Notes: generated by a model not told the origin, from the sequence alone. DNA of 64,000 bases from Paenibacillus oenotherae (GCF_019443105.1 NZ_JAHZIJ010000016.1:1-64000); one strand, 5' to 3'; shown: positions 1-10,159, numbered from the stretch's first letter. Numbers and translations: made by a program.

Positions 1-1
1 A

Positions 2-163
2 GAAAAAATTGTATACTTGGACACCATCGCCTACAACGAACGTTTTGAGAACCGTGTCATCCCAGGTTTTGGCGATCCCGTTGTCAAACAAAAACTTAAT
101 GAGATGTTTGAAAAGCGCTATTCCTCGGATTCTGTTCAGTCGGATCCTCGGATCGAAAGTTAA
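2..163 (+). CDS. C-terminal fragment of an unidentified protein
   Basis: An open frame enters from the left edge and ends with TAA at 161-163, leaving 53 residues that begin EKIVYLDTIAYN and contain VIPGFGDPVVKQKLNEMF. The composition is that of a real protein and a GC-rich hairpin follows nine bases after the stop, which fits the end of a transcription unit. I do not recognise the family from this tail. The start lies outside the window, so function cannot be assigned. Confidence 0.6.
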   Translation, partial: EKIVYLDTIAYNERFENRVIPGFGDPVVKQKLNEMFEKRYSSDSVQSDPRIES

Positions 164-171
164 AACAATGT

Positions 172-201
172 GGTGGGGGGCGGAGTCCTCCGCCCCCCAC
201 C
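172..201 (+). terminator. GC-rich hairpin after the first gene
   Basis: A perfect 12-bp stem (172-183 with 190-201) encloses a six-base loop, nine bases after the upstream stop codon. No run of T follows it, so it is a terminator-like or transcript-stabilising hairpin rather than a textbook intrinsic terminator. Confidence 0.55.
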
Positions 202-270
202 AACACTTACCCGATGGGTATATCTACAAGCTTACACAAACTTCTTGACGCTACCCCGTTAATAGGAAAT

Positions 271-485
271 GAAGGCAAAATACCTGCACTCTGGCAGGCA
301 TTTTGCCTTCATGGGGTCAGAAATGAGAAAAAAAACTGCCGTTTTGCATGTTTCGCCTAGCTCGCATTTCGCTTCTCGCTTTTCACATCTTGCATGTCTC
401 GGCGTTTGAATGACGGACCGTCCTCTGGCGAGGAGTACGTCAACAGTCTGATGATCGAGTGGGAGCTGAGATTTCCAACAAGGAC
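271..485. repeat. Dispersed intergenic repeat, copy 1
   Basis: About 215 bp that recur, with small indels, at 51521-51710. The element opens with a 17-bp inverted repeat (271-287 with 294-310, one A-C mismatch). It continues with blocks shared with the other copy: ATGGGGTCAGAAA, TTTCGCCTAGCT, GCATGTCTCGGCGTTTGAA, GGCGAGGAGTACGTCAACAG and GATCGAGTGGGAGCTGAGA. Two base pairs of the stem differ between the copies by compensatory change, so the fold rather than the sequence seems to be kept. Both copies sit between converging genes. Short frames through it give similar peptides but have no ribosome site, so I treat it as non-coding. Positions 164-562 hold no gene. Confidence 0.8.
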
Positions 486-547
486 TCGCGGGGCAGCCCC
501 TTTTTGACTATGGGTGGCGGTGCGATCCTCGGGGACTGTGCCGATTA

Positions 548-586
548 TAAAAAAACAAGCCGTCATTGCATGAGCTGCAAGACGGC
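548..586 (-). terminator. Intrinsic terminator of the glycolipid glycosyltransferase gene
   Basis: Read on the minus strand, a 6-bp stem GCCGTC/GACGGC (581-586 with 559-564) with a long loop is followed by a run of T (548-555). The stem overlaps the stop codon of the minus-strand gene that starts at 1678. Confidence 0.6.
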
Positions 587-1678
587 ACGGGAGCATTGCA
601 TCGGATTATATTGCTCGTTGCGCTTGGAGAGCAGGTCGCGTCTATGCTGGAAGGAGGTGTAAGGCTCTTGTATAAGCGAGAACCACTTGTCAATCGTTTC
701 TGTAGAAACAAGCATCTCGCCAAAGCCGCTCTCCACAAAATATTCGCAGTTGACTTCCTCCTGGCCAGGAATCGGCTCGTAGAAGAGCATCGGAATTCCT
801 TTGCTAAGCCCTTCTGTACAGGTCATACCGCCAGGCTTGGTGATCAGCAGGTCGGAGACGTCCATCAGCTTGCTGACCTCACGGGTGAATCCCAGCACTT
901 TAATGTTGGGATGCTGGTACTGCGGGTCGGACAGCATCTTCTCTCTTGCCTTGTCGTTGCTTCCAACACAGTAGATCAGCTGTATGGAGTCCCGCCACTT
1001 CGTCATATATTTAAGCAGGTTGTCACTGTACATAATTCCCCAGCCGCCGCCCATGATAAGGACGGTCGGAAGAGGCTTCAGATCAAATTGGAGGCGAATT
1101 TCCGTCTTCTCATTGATGCGCCAGAAGTTTGGATGAACGGGAATTCCGGTTACCTCAATCCGGCTGGAAGGAATGCCGCGCTCCATCAGCTTCTTCTGAA
1201 CGAGAGGAGTCGAGACCAGGTATTTGGTCACCTCAGGACTAGTCCAGGTGCCATGCGCATCGTAATCAGTAATGAGGGTATATAAGGGCACGTCAAGACC
1301 AAGCCGCTTTAACCTGGACACTACCGCATTCGGTACGGGATGTGTGCATACGATGAGATCGGGCTTAAGCTGGGAAATGACTTGTGCCGTATGGGTGTAG
1401 AATATTCGATGAAGAGCAAGTTGAGTGAATCGATTCAACGATTTCTTGTACTGTCTCCTGTAGACGATTCCGACGAGCTTAGGCTGTTTGCTGACAGTCT
1501 TCTTATAGGCGGAGACAATCAATGGACCGATAACTGGATTGAGGAAATTACCCAGTTCAATAACCCGCGTAACAATATTAGGATTCAGTTCTCTAAGTCC
1601 GACGGCAAGCGCATACGCAGCTTGGGTATGTCCGGAACCGAAACCTTCAGAGAGCAGAAGCACTCTTTTTTTACGCAT
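563..1678 (-). CDS. MGDG-synthase/UgtP-like diacylglycerol glycosyltransferase
   Basis: 371 residues of a GT-B, MurG-like fold. The N-terminal MGDG-synthase half carries the loop SEGFGSGHTQAA (residues 10-21). The C-terminal nucleotide-sugar half carries GGGWG (210-214), KPGGMT (281-286) and PGQE (304-307), the usual UDP-sugar contacts. This family transfers glucose or galactose from UDP-sugar to diacylglycerol at the inner face of the membrane, as UgtP does for lipoteichoic acid anchors in Bacillus. The ATG at 1678 has an AGGTGAG ribosome site. The gene is monocistronic and faces away from kapB. Donor and processivity cannot be read from sequence. Confidence 0.85.
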   Translation of the reverse strand: MRKKRVLLLSEGFGSGHTQAAYALAVGLRELNPNIVTRVIELGNFLNPVIGPLIVSAYKKTVSKQPKLVGIVYRRQYKKSLNRFTQLALHRIFYTHTAQVISQLKPDLIVCTHPVPNAVVSRLKRLGLDVPLYTLITDYDAHGTWTSPEVTKYLVSTPLVQKKLMERGIPSSRIEVTGIPVHPNFWRINEKTEIRLQFDLKPLPTVLIMGGGWGIMYSDNLLKYMTKWRDSIQLIYCVGSNDKAREKMLSDPQYQHPNIKVLGFTREVSKLMDVSDLLITKPGGMTCTEGLSKGIPMLFYEPIPGQEEVNCEYFVESGFGEMLVSTETIDKWFSLIQEPYTSFQHRRDLLSKRNEQYNPMQCSRAVLQLMQ

Positions 1679-1875
1679 CTTCTCACCTACTTTTTCTAAT
1701 TACCATTTTACGATGCAACCAGACCTGAATACAAGAGATGAAATTAGGTTTGCTTGCTATTGGAGCATTAATTTATGTTAAAATTTAATGAGCAGATGAA
1801 TTCTTATCGGTAAGCAGTTGGCGAGCCACTTGAGAAGCCAGCTATCCATATATGACGATTGGGGACGTGAAAAAG

Positions 1876-2268
1876 ATGCAAAGAGACGAAAAATTTGTGC
1901 CTGAAGCCGGAGCTATTGTGGTCATTGGGGTCAAATCAGGCGAATACATAGGCGAGGTGGTGGAAGCCGGAATACCCCGGTCACTCGTAAAGGTGCTTGC
2001 GGTATTGAAGCATCCTGAGCAAGGAGACCTGCACAATCCGTATAATCCCGATGTGCCGATGTTTCATGAGCGGCGGGCGCTGAGCTATACAGAGAAGACG
2101 AATGTGCTGCGGGATGATATGCGGCCCTATTATGGCAATGTGCCGGAATACAAGGAATCGCTGCAGCGAGCGGTCGCTGCGGAATTGGAATCGCTGGACC
2201 GCTTGAAGCGCTGGGCGGAGCGTGGTCTGCAGCAGCTGGAAGGGCTTGCTCAAGAATACGGCAAGTAG
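1876..2268 (+). CDS. kapB: KapB family, kinase-associated protein B
   Basis: 130 residues matching KapB: an SH3-like N-terminus (GAIVVIGVKSGEYIGEVVE), then VLKHPEQGDLHNP, VPMFHERRAL and a helical tail rich in E, L and R. In Bacillus subtilis KapB supports the sporulation kinase KinB. This copy shows no lipoprotein signal. I place the start at the ATG at 1876, which follows GGGGACGTG at a fair distance. The in-frame ATG at 1852 has no ribosome site. Seventeen bases separate it from the OPRTase-like gene, so the two are probably co-transcribed. Confidence 0.85.
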   Translation: MQRDEKFVPEAGAIVVIGVKSGEYIGEVVEAGIPRSLVKVLAVLKHPEQGDLHNPYNPDVPMFHERRALSYTEKTNVLRDDMRPYYGNVPEYKESLQRAVAAELESLDRLKRWAERGLQQLEGLAQEYGK

Positions 2269-2285
2269 GAGAGGCGGCTATACGG

Positions 2286-2819
2286 ATGAATAGAATAAGC
2301 TTGACGATGGCCAGAGATATTTATAAAGCTGCACATATCGGGGGGACGTCCGGCGCTTCTGCGAAGGAAGCAGCTGGCGGACATTTTGACAAATATTTAT
2401 TAATGGCGAATCCCCGGCTGCTTGGCAGTATCTCGGCAGAGCTTGCGACACGCATTCCGGTTGGAAGCGAGGTGCTCGCCGGTATTGAACTTGGCGGAAT
2501 CCCGATCGTAACGGTGCTGTCGATGGAGACGAATATTCCGGCTGCTTTCATACGCAAGAAGGCAAGCGGCATTAATAAGCTGACGGAAGGCACAGCCATT
2601 CATGGCAAACGTGTATGCGTCGTTCATGATGTGGTTGTAACGGGCAGCCACATTGTACGCAGCGTGAATGATTTGCGGGAGGCTGGTGCAGTCGTCAATG
2701 ATGTGATCTGTATTATTGAGAGCAATCCGGAGGCGCGTGCCAATCTTCAGGCTGCGGGGCTGCGGTTCCATGCACTGTTCACGCTGGAGCAGCTTGTGCT
2801 GGCAGGAGAATCCGAATAG
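2286..2819 (+). CDS. Orotate phosphoribosyltransferase-like protein
   Basis: 177 residues of the type I phosphoribosyltransferase fold. A substrate loop FIRKKASGINK (89-99) and a PRPP loop CVVHDVVVTGSH (111-122) are visible. The usual loop is VEDVITTGGS, so the first acidic residue is His here and the second Gly is His, a divergent but plausible PRPP site. The length is shorter than classical PyrE (about 210). It is not next to other pyrimidine genes and sits in a kapB-OPRT-tetR string, so it may be a PyrE paralogue with another base substrate or a regulatory role. Confidence 0.75.
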   Translation: MNRISLTMARDIYKAAHIGGTSGASAKEAAGGHFDKYLLMANPRLLGSISAELATRIPVGSEVLAGIELGGIPIVTVLSMETNIPAAFIRKKASGINKLTEGTAIHGKRVCVVHDVVVTGSHIVRSVNDLREAGAVVNDVICIIESNPEARANLQAAGLRFHALFTLEQLVLAGESE

Positions 2820-2834
2820 GGGGAGAGACTGAGC

Positions 2835-3422
2835 GTGGTGGAGCAATCGAAAAAAACGGTTGATCGCAAAAGCCTGATCGTTGAGGCGGCTGCGCAGTCG
2901 TTCGCGATGTTTGGCTATAAGGCGACAACGATGGATCTTGTTTCCAGAATCGCTACAGTCGGCAAGGGAACGATTTACACTTTTTTTGATACAAAGGAGG
3001 AGTTGTTCGGCGCAATAATGGACCAGCTCGTAGCGGAGCTGAGAGCTCTGGCTGAGCGGACACTTGACCGCAGCAAGCCTTTCTTCGACAATCTGGCATC
3101 CATTCTGCACGAACTGCTTCAGTTCCGCGAGAAGCATGAGCTGATCGTCAAGCTGTCCCAGGAGGTGCGGGATATCGGCACACCAATGGCGAAGGAAGGG
3201 ATGGAAAGGCTGGAAGGGGCAATTATCGGATTTATTCAGCAGGAAGTCGAGCATGCTATTGAAAAGGGCGAGTTAAGAGCGGTTGACCCTGCTCTGACCG
3301 CATTTCTTATGCTGCGGATGTATGTGGCGCTGGCTGCCGAATGGAGCCAGCGTCATGAGCCGTTAAGCAGAGAGGAAATCGCCGATTATTTCGTCAAGGT
3401 GATGAAGTCGGGCGTGGGGTGA
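2835..3422 (+). CDS. TetR/AcrR family transcriptional regulator
   Basis: 195 residues from a GTG start preceded by GGGGGAGAG. The first 60 residues form a TetR helix-turn-helix (ILVEAAAQSFAMFGYKATTMDLVSR-type helix, then GKGTIYTFFDTKEELF). The remainder is an all-helical ligand and dimer domain without a recognisable specificity signature. It lies 15 bases after the OPRTase-like gene. No efflux gene, the usual TetR target, is adjacent, so its target is unknown. Confidence 0.88.
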   Translation: MVEQSKKTVDRKSLIVEAAAQSFAMFGYKATTMDLVSRIATVGKGTIYTFFDTKEELFGAIMDQLVAELRALAERTLDRSKPFFDNLASILHELLQFREKHELIVKLSQEVRDIGTPMAKEGMERLEGAIIGFIQQEVEHAIEKGELRAVDPALTAFLMLRMYVALAAEWSQRHEPLSREEIADYFVKVMKSGVG

Positions 3423-3877
3423 CTTGTGGCGCTGGGGGAATGGATACAGAGACCGTAAACGGTAAACCATAAACCGTAAACGTCGAACATGCCTGCAAAA
3501 CAGCAGCCTTTCTCACGTCCCGGACTGTTCGAAGTTGAAATGCCTGCCAAAGTGAAGGCATTTCGTCGTATATGATCTCAATCGACCAATTCTATCTCAT
3601 ATTCCTGCATTATCGCAGGGATTGTATCACCTACAGCTTCTTTTAATCGGAATTCCTGCGCTTACGCAGGCTTCGCTCTCACCTTCTCATACTGCCTGGG
3701 CCATGCAGCCCAATCTGCTGACTTTCTTATGGGGCCTATTCTACAAGTTGAGTACACCACTGCAAATATACATAGCCAGAAAAAAAGTCCGGCGGGCCTT
3801 CTCAACCGCCGGACTTTCTTCCTGACTTACGCAGGTTCCTTCGCCCCTGCCGAGATGAAGCCATCGCTGGCTGTATG
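3423..3877. repeat. Gene-free gap with several CCTGC/GCAGG hairpins
   Basis: No coding frame is convincing in these 455 bases. They hold short direct repeats of GTAAAC (3457-3480), a GAAATGCCT/AGGCATTTC hairpin (3537-3545 with 3556-3564), and two near-identical small hairpins ATTCCTGC-N-GCAGG around 3601-3622 and 3650-3671. The CCTGC/GCAGG core is the same as in the dispersed repeat at 271 and 51521 and in the hairpins near 51424 and 51472, so these look like degenerate members of one family of small palindromes. Confidence 0.5.
3781..3818 (-). terminator. Intrinsic terminator of the SGNH hydrolase gene
   Basis: A perfect 12-bp stem (3785-3796 with 3807-3818) with a ten-base loop. On the minus strand it ends in a run of seven T. 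It lies 60 bases beyond the stop of the hydrolase gene and could also act on plus-strand transcripts from tetR. Confidence 0.9.
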
Positions 3878-5212
3878 TTACTTGTTAATGAATACCGTTG
3901 TAATGGTTTTGCGGTACTCGACTTGGTAGCCCAGACCTTTGGACAATGCCGCAAGCGGCAGATAGGTGACGGAGGTCTGTCCTGACTTCTCAAGATAAGC
4001 CGGCATCGCAAGCGGAAGCTCCTGGCCATTGACCTTCATGGACTTGGCGCCGATACGGAAGGCGACTTCCTTATTGCCCGCTTTAATCGTAGCCGTCTGC
4101 GTCTTGCCGTCCCATTGCAAGGATGCATTCATTGCATTGGCAATATCACGCATCGGCAGGAAGGTGGTGTTGTTCTTCAGCACCGGCTTGTTGCCGCCGG
4201 AGAGCTGCTTGCCATTGATGATGACGCGAAGCGGTTCGCCTGCGGCCAGCACGGCAGGTTCGCGGTATTCGCCCCAGATCGTCTCGGCGAATGCGCGGCC
4301 CATGACCTGATAACCGGCTTGCTTGGGATGGATATCGCCCTTGATGATGTCCGTATATTGCAGCTCCTTGCCGGCGAAGGGCTCCGAGATATTCACGGTG
4401 TCAATTGCGACGCCCTCATTCCGGAGCGTGGCTGCGAGTGTTTCGACCGCATTCCTCAGCTTGGCTACTCCGCCAAGCAGCACCGCATACTGCTCCTCTG
4501 TCACCGCTTTGTTGACTGCCGATGGCTTGGGAACAGGGAGATACTGATCCGAGATGACAATGCGGGCCTTGGGATTAATGGCGATGATCGAGCGCAGCGA
4601 GGCTTGGAGCGATGTCTCGTAAGCGGCAAGAACATCGTCGAAGCGGGCTGCAAGCTGTTCGGTTGTCAGCGGATTCTGCCTGACCTCTTCAATAATAGGC
4701 GTAAAATCATTGCCGCCGATTGTCATAATGACAAGATTGGCTCCCTCGATTGCTGTCTTCAGCGCAGCGGTTTTGGCAATTGTCGCAGACGCGCGGGGGT
4801 AGCTGGAGAGATTGTTCTGCGCTTCCTCGGCGGTTATTGCATTACCCTGCGCCGCCGCATTCAGCCAAGCGCTAAGCCCTACAGATTTCAAGCCAAGCAT
4901 CCCGAAATTCTGGATCGATACTCTGCCGTGGTACAGCGCCTGCTCATAGACCCGGTCTACATAACCGTAAGGCACAGCGCTCTCCGTCATGCCATGCTCA
5001 TAGCCCGCAGTCAGAGAATCGCCTACGGCGACAATATTAAGCGCGCTGGCCGCCTCCGCTACAGCGGCTGCTGCTGCGTAGGGGCTCGCGTTCTGTTGTG
5101 ATGCTGCATGAATGATGGCATTATTCCAGTTGACTGTTCCGACAAGCAGCGCGGCTGTAAGAACAGCGGCTGCAGCTCTTTTTTTCCTTAACTTTCTATA
5201 CAACGAGCACAC
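3878..5212 (-). CDS. Secreted SGNH/GDSL esterase with copper-amine-oxidase-like domain
   Basis: 444 residues. An N-terminal signal sequence (basic LRKKR, then a hydrophobic core, Ala-rich end near residue 38) exports it. The SGNH hydrolase domain shows block I GDSLTAGY (64-71, Ser66), block III GGND (166-169) and block V DIHPKQ (293-298, Asp293/His295), so the catalytic set is complete. Residues about 330-444 are a copper-amine-oxidase N-terminal-like module (FLPMRDIANAMNASLQW, KTITTVFINK), common in Paenibacillus wall proteins and probably a binding or structural unit. Substrate is likely a lipid or O-acylated polysaccharide. The ATG at 5212 has its AAAAGG too close, so TTG at 5203 may be the true start. 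Confidence 0.85.
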   Translation of the reverse strand: MCSLYRKLRKKRAAAAVLTAALLVGTVNWNNAIIHAASQQNASPYAAAAAVAEAASALNIVAVGDSLTAGYEHGMTESAVPYGYVDRVYEQALYHGRVSIQNFGMLGLKSVGLSAWLNAAAQGNAITAEEAQNNLSSYPRASATIAKTAALKTAIEGANLVIMTIGGNDFTPIIEEVRQNPLTTEQLAARFDDVLAAYETSLQASLRSIIAINPKARIVISDQYLPVPKPSAVNKAVTEEQYAVLLGGVAKLRNAVETLAATLRNEGVAIDTVNISEPFAGKELQYTDIIKGDIHPKQAGYQVMGRAFAETIWGEYREPAVLAAGEPLRVIINGKQLSGGNKPVLKNNTTFLPMRDIANAMNASLQWDGKTQTATIKAGNKEVAFRIGAKSMKVNGQELPLAMPAYLEKSGQTSVTYLPLAALSKGLGYQVEYRKTITTVFINK

Positions 5213-5289
5213 ATCCTTTTGATATAGTTATAAGGCAAGTATGACAAAATCCGTTAAAGAACTCTTATCACAACCATAAAAATATTAAA

Positions 5290-5318
5290 TTGATATCGTT
5301 ATGGGGTGATGTTAAAAT
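5290..5318 (+). promoter_or_regulatory. Putative sigma-A promoter of gltB
   Basis: TTGATA (5290-5295), a 17-base spacer and TAAAAT (5313-5318) give a good vegetative promoter about 235 bases before the gltB start. The rest of the 5213-5554 gap has an A/T-rich stretch and an untranslated leader. I saw no riboswitch or GltC-type box I could name with confidence. Confidence 0.5.
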
Positions 5319-5554
5319 AATATAATAACGAAAGTGCGACTGTATGCAGTTTTACCACTGGATGCTGAAGATAATGGCATGCTGCTGTGCCGTGAACAGC
5401 GTCTTTTTGTCAGTGGACACTTGTTCATTATTCGACGGTTTGTTATATTGTAACCTTCTGTTGCTTTCTATTTTAAGCGATAATGCGTCGAAAATGAAGC
5501 CGGATCTTATGAATGTTATTTATTCAAAAATTTATGGATAGAAGGGTGTACGCA

Positions 5555-8500
5555 ATGAAAGTAAATCGTTTGGGTTTGCCGCCGAAGCAAGGCCTCTACG
5601 ATCCGCAGTTTGAGAAAGACGCTTGCGGTATGGGCTTTGTAGCTAACATCAAAGGAATCAGATCACACACCATCATTCAGCAAGCACTGACGGTTCTTGA
5701 GAACATGGAGCACCGCGGTGGCCAGGGAAGCGAGCCGAATACAGGCGACGGCGCAGGCATCATGCTGCAAATTCCGCACGGCTTCTTCGTTCGTGAGTTG
5801 AAGGGTCTTGGCATCGACTTGCCGGCAAATGGAGAATATGCGGTAGGCATGTTGTTCTTGTCGCAAGATGAGGAGATTCGCGCGAGCCATGAGCGTCAAT
5901 TGGAGGACATCATTCGTGAGGAAGGCCAGACACTGCTTGGCTGGCGCACGGTTCCGACGAATGATGCGAAGCTGGGCGATTCCGCCAAAGCAGTTAAGCC
6001 ATATGTTCGCCAAGTGTTCATTGGCAAGAATGCAGGTCTGAAGGACGAACTGTCATTCGAGCGCAAAATTTATGTGATCCGCAAACGCGCAGAGCAAGCG
6101 ATCCGCTACTCTGGCAAAGAAGGCGCGGACACCTTCTATTTCTCCAGCATGTCCAGCAAGAAGATCGTTTACAAAGGCATGCTTACGACAGAGCAGGTTC
6201 GTTCTTTCTATGTGGATATGAACGACGAAGCGATGGAGACGGCAATTGCACTTGTGCACTCGCGGTTCTCGACGAACACATTCCCGAGCTGGGAACGCGC
6301 GCATCCTTACCGCTATCTGATTCATAACGGCGAGATCAATACGCTTCGCGGCAATGTCAACTGGATGCATGCCCGCCAAACGATGTGCGAGAGCGAATTG
6401 TTCGGTGCAGACATGGACAAAATCAAGCCGATCATCAATCCGGACGGCTCCGATACAGCTATGTTCGACAACACGCTTGAATTTCTGTACCTGTCAGGAC
6501 GCTCCCTGCCTTATGTGGCCATGATGATGGTTCCTGAGCCATGGTCCAACCATGAGAGCATGAATGATGACAGAAAAGCATTCTACGAATACCATAGCTG
6601 CCTGATGGAGCCATGGGATGGACCTGCCGCTATGGCATTCTCCGATGGCACGCAGATTGGCGCCATTCTCGACCGCAACGGTCTTCGTCCAGCGCGTTAC
6701 TATGTCACGAAGGACGATGTGATCATACTGGGATCGGAGGCAGGCACAGTTCCTGTCGATCCGGAGAACATTCTATACAAGGACCGTCTTCGCCCAGGCC
6801 GCATGCTGCTTGTGGATACGAAGGAAGGCCGGATTGTATCCGACGAAGAGGTCAAAGCTGCAATTGCGGCGGAGAACCCTTACCGCGAGTGGCTTGACGA
6901 GCATCTTGTCGGGTTGGATGATCTGCCTGAAGCTCCCGAGCTTCCGGAGCCGGATCATAGTACGGTTCAGCAGCGCCAGCAAGCCTTCGGCTATACGTTC
7001 GAGGAATTGCGCAAGGTGCTTGAGCCGATGGCTGGAAGCGGCGTAGAACCAATCGCTTCGATGGGCTACGATGCTCCGCTTGCTATTCTGTCCGAGCGTC
7101 CGCAGCGTCTGTTCAATTATTTCAAGCAAATGTTCGCGCAAGTAACGAATCCGCCTATTGATGCGATTCGTGAAGAGATTATTACAGCGACAGGCACAAC
7201 AATCGGACCTGAGCGCAATCTGCTCAATCCGGAGCCTGAGAGCTGCCGCCATATCCGCCTGGCTTCGCCAGTGCTCTCCAACGAGGAGTTCGCCAAGCTG
7301 CGCCATGTGCGCCGTCCGGGCTTCAAGTCGATTACAATTCCAACGATCTTCACCGCGTCTGAAGGCGAGAGCGGCATTCGTGCGGCAATTGCCCAAATGT
7401 GTGAAGCGGCAGATCGTGTTATAAGCAAAGGCCATAACATTCTGATTCTCTCCGACCGCGGCATTGACCGTGAGAATGCAGCAATTCCGTCTCTTCTGGC
7501 GGTATCGTCGCTTCATCACCATCTGATTCGCGAAGGTACACGCACGAAGGTCAGCATTCTGCTGGAGTCCGGCGAACCGCGCGAGGTGCATCACTTTGCA
7601 CTGCTGCTCGGTTACGGAGTGAGCGCAGTTAATCCATACCTGGCGTTCGAGACGCTTGATGATATGATTCGCCAAGGCATGCTTAGAGGCGTTACGCACG
7701 AGAAGGCAGTTAAGAACTTTATTAAAGCAGCGACCAAGGGCATCGTGAAGATTCTGTCCAAGATGGGCATCTCGACGATTCAATCGTATCGCGGCGCACA
7801 AATTTTCGAAGCGGTAGGCCTTCATGAAGCACTTGTAGACGAGTACTTCACTTGGACGCCATCCCGCATCGGCGGTATTGGTCTGGATGTCATTGCATCG
7901 GAAGCGCTCTTCTATCACAACCGTGCCTTCACAGAGCAGGAGGGCGGAGAGAAGGAGCTTGATTCCGGCGGTGAATACCAATGGCGCAAAGACGGCGAAG
8001 ACCACCTGTTCAGTCCGCAAACGATTCACACGCTGCAGATGGCTTCCCGCAATAATGATTACAAGCTGTACAAGAAGTTCTCTGAGCTCGTACAGGGTGA
8101 AGATAAGAAATTCCTGACGCTTCGTTCACTGCTTGACTTCAATTACGATGCCGAGCCGGTACCGTTGGATGAAGTTGAATCTGTAGAGTCGATCGTCAAA
8201 CGGTTCAAGACTGGCGCGATGTCATACGGCTCTATAAGCAAGGAAGCGCATGAAGCGCTGGCAATTGCAATGAACCGCATTGGCGGCAAATCCAATACGG
8301 GCGAGGGCGGAGAGGATCCGGCGCGCTTCATTCCGGATGAGAACGGCGACTCCCGCCGCAGTGCGATCAAGCAGGTTGCCTCTGGCCGTTTCGGTGTAAC
8401 GAGCAACTATCTGGTTAACGCTGACGAGATTCAGATCAAGATGGCGCAGGGCGCTAAGCCGGGCGAAGGCGGCCAGCTGCCAGGACGCAAAGTATATCCT

Positions 8501-10159
8501 TGGGTTGCTGAGGTTCGCGGATCAACGCCGGGTGTCGGACTGATCTCGCCTCCGCCGCATCATGATATTTATTCCATCGAGGACTTGGCTGAGCTGATCC
8601 ACGATCTGAAGAATGCGAACCCGCGCGCACGTATTAATGTTAAGCTCGTGTCTGAGGTCGGCGTCGGCACAATTGCTGCCGGTGTTGCCAAAGGCCGCGC
8701 GGATATTATCCTCGTGAGCGGTTATGACGGGGGAACAGGAGCATCGCCGCTGGCGTCTATACGTCACGCAGGTATGCCTTGGGAGCTTGGATTGGCTGAG
8801 ACGCACCAGACCCTCATGCTGAACAATCTTCGTGACCGCGTTGTAGTAGAGACTGATGGCAAAATCATGAACGGACGCGACTTGGCTATTGCAGCCCTGC
8901 TCGGTGCCGAGGAATATGGCTTCTCCACAGCTCCACTAATTGTTCTTGGCTGTATTATGATGCGTGTATGTCATTTGGATACCTGTCCGGTTGGTGTCGC
9001 CACCCAGAATCCGGAGCTTCGCCAGAAATTCATGGGTGATCCAAGCCATGTAGCGAATTATATGCTGTTCATCGCACGCGAGCTTCGCGAAATTATGGCA
9101 CAGCTCGGTTTCCGTACCATTACAGAGATGGTGGGACGTGTAGACCGTCTGGAAACGAAGACGCTGATTAATCATTATAAATTGAAGGGTCTCGATCTGA
9201 CTCCTCTGCTGCACCTTCCCGAGCTGCCGCAAGACGCAGCCCGCTATTGTGTGCAGGAGCAGAACCACCTGCTGGAAGAATCGCTTGATATGCAGAAGCT
9301 GCTTCCGCTTGCAGCCCCTGCGCTTGAGAGCGGGGAGCAGGTTCGTGCAACATTGCCGATCTGCAATACGAACCGGGTAGTCGGTACGATTGTCGGCAGC
9401 GAGGTTACTCGGAAGTATGGCGCTCAAGGGCTGCCGGATGATACGATCTCGTTCCATTTCGTTGGATCGGCCGGACAGAGCTTTGGTGCATTCGTACCGA
9501 AGGGGATTACATTGTCGTTGGAAGGCGATTCTAATGACTACGTGGGCAAAGGGCTCTCGGGCGGCAAGGTTATTGTAGCGCCATCGCCTAAAGCGACCTT
9601 TATTGCGGAAGAGAACGTTATTATCGGGAATACAGCGTTCTATGGCGCGACTAACGGTGAAGCTTATGTTCGCGGTATCGCAGGCGAGCGCTTCGCAGTT
9701 CGTAACTCCGGTGTGAAGGTCGTTGTAGAAGGTGTCGGCGATCATGGCTGTGAGTATATGACAGGCGGGCGAGTCGTTGTCCTTGGCGGCACGGGACGCA
9801 ACTTCGCGGCAGGTATGTCCGGCGGTGTGGCCTATGTGCTTGACGAGAAGGGCGATTTCTTCAAACAGTGCAATCTGGAGATGGTACTGCTGGAGCGCCT
9901 GGAGAATCCGAAGGAAGTAGAAGAGCTTCGCGACATGATTAGCCGTCATGTTCAATATACGGGCAGTGCGGTCGGCGATCGCGTTCTGTCGGATTGGGAT
10001 GCGGCATTGCCGAAGTTTATCAAGGTTATTCCTAAGGATTACAAGCGGATGCTGGAGCAGATCGAGAAGGTAGAGCAGACCGGTCTGACTGGCGATGCAG
10101 CGCTTCTCGCGGCATTCGAAGCGAATATGAAAGAATTGGCGCGTGCAGGCGGCAACTAA
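5555..10159 (+). CDS. gltB: Glutamate synthase large (alpha) subunit
   Basis: 1534 residues, the full length of the family. The N-terminal amidotransferase domain begins with a short propeptide before Cys24 ([13 protein letters not shown]), the glutamine-hydrolysing nucleophile after processing. The FMN synthase domain contains [14 protein letters not shown]. The [3Fe-4S] cysteines are at 1133, 1139 and 1144 ([12 protein letters not shown]). The C-terminal GXGXG beta-helix ([21 protein letters not shown]) is present. It makes glutamate from glutamine and 2-oxoglutarate. I chose the ATG at 5555 because AGAAGGGTG precedes it. No small subunit gene (gltD) is adjacent and the upstream regulator gltC is also missing here, so the partner must be elsewhere or the enzyme is ferredoxin-dependent. 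Confidence 0.96.
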   Translation: MKVNRLGLPPKQGLYDPQFEKDACGMGFVANIKGIRSHTIIQQALTVLENMEHRGGQGSEPNTGDGAGIMLQIPHGFFVRELKGLGIDLPANGEYAVGMLFLSQDEEIRASHERQLEDIIREEGQTLLGWRTVPTNDAKLGDSAKAVKPYVRQVFIGKNAGLKDELSFERKIYVIRKRAEQAIRYSGKEGADTFYFSSMSSKKIVYKGMLTTEQVRSFYVDMNDEAMETAIALVHSRFSTNTFPSWERAHPYRYLIHNGEINTLRGNVNWMHARQTMCESELFGADMDKIKPIINPDGSDTAMFDNTLEFLYLSGRSLPYVAMMMVPEPWSNHESMNDDRKAFYEYHSCLMEPWDGPAAMAFSDGTQIGAILDRNGLRPARYYVTKDDVIILGSEAGTVPVDPENILYKDRLRPGRMLLVDTKEGRIVSDEEVKAAIAAENPYREWLDEHLVGLDDLPEAPELPEPDHSTVQQRQQAFGYTFEELRKVLEPMAGSGVEPIASMGYDAPLAILSERPQRLFNYFKQMFAQVTNPPIDAIREEIITATGTTIGPERNLLNPEPESCRHIRLASPVLSNEEFAKLRHVRRPGFKSITIPTIFTASEGESGIRAAIAQMCEAADRVISKGHNILILSDRGIDRENAAIPSLLAVSSLHHHLIREGTRTKVSILLESGEPREVHHFALLLGYGVSAVNPYLAFETLDDMIRQGMLRGVTHEKAVKNFIKAATKGIVKILSKMGISTIQSYRGAQIFEAVGLHEALVDEYFTWTPSRIGGIGLDVIASEALFYHNRAFTEQEGGEKELDSGGEYQWRKDGEDHLFSPQTIHTLQMASRNNDYKLYKKFSELVQGEDKKFLTLRSLLDFNYDAEPVPLDEVESVESIVKRFKTGAMSYGSISKEAHEALAIAMNRIGGKSNTGEGGEDPARFIPDENGDSRRSAIKQVASGRFGVTSNYLVNADEIQIKMAQGAKPGEGGQLPGRKVYPWVAEVRGSTPGVGLISPPPHHDIYSIEDLAELIHDLKNANPRARINVKLVSEVGVGTIAAGVAKGRADIILVSGYDGGTGASPLASIRHAGMPWELGLAETHQTLMLNNLRDRVVVETDGKIMNGRDLAIAALLGAEEYGFSTAPLIVLGCIMMRVCHLDTCPVGVATQNPELRQKFMGDPSHVANYMLFIARELREIMAQLGFRTITEMVGRVDRLETKTLINHYKLKGLDLTPLLHLPELPQDAARYCVQEQNHLLEESLDMQKLLPLAAPALESGEQVRATLPICNTNRVVGTIVGSEVTRKYGAQGLPDDTISFHFVGSAGQSFGAFVPKGITLSLEGDSNDYVGKGLSGGKVIVAPSPKATFIAEENVIIGNTAFYGATNGEAYVRGIAGERFAVRNSGVKVVVEGVGDHGCEYMTGGRVVVLGGTGRNFAAGMSGGVAYVLDEKGDFFKQCNLEMVLLERLENPKEVEELRDMISRHVQYTGSAVGDRVLSDWDAALPKFIKVIPKDYKRMLEQIEKVEQTGLTGDAALLAAFEANMKELARAGGN

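Noticed and set aside
357-596. Minus-strand frame with a TYSSPED-SFKRRDM peptide, similar to one at 51458-51664
   Set aside because: The similarity comes from the non-coding dispersed repeat present at both places. The flanking parts of the two peptides are unrelated and there is no ribosome site.
4115-5101. 328-codon plus-strand frame over the SGNH hydrolase gene
   Set aside because: Antisense shadow of a gene with an intact catalytic set and signal peptide; no ribosome site.
6773-8029. 418-codon open frame antisense to gltB (also 8936-9955)
   Set aside because: Lies fully inside a certain gene in the opposite direction; Cys-, Arg- and His-rich shadow composition, typical of the reverse strand of GC-rich codons.
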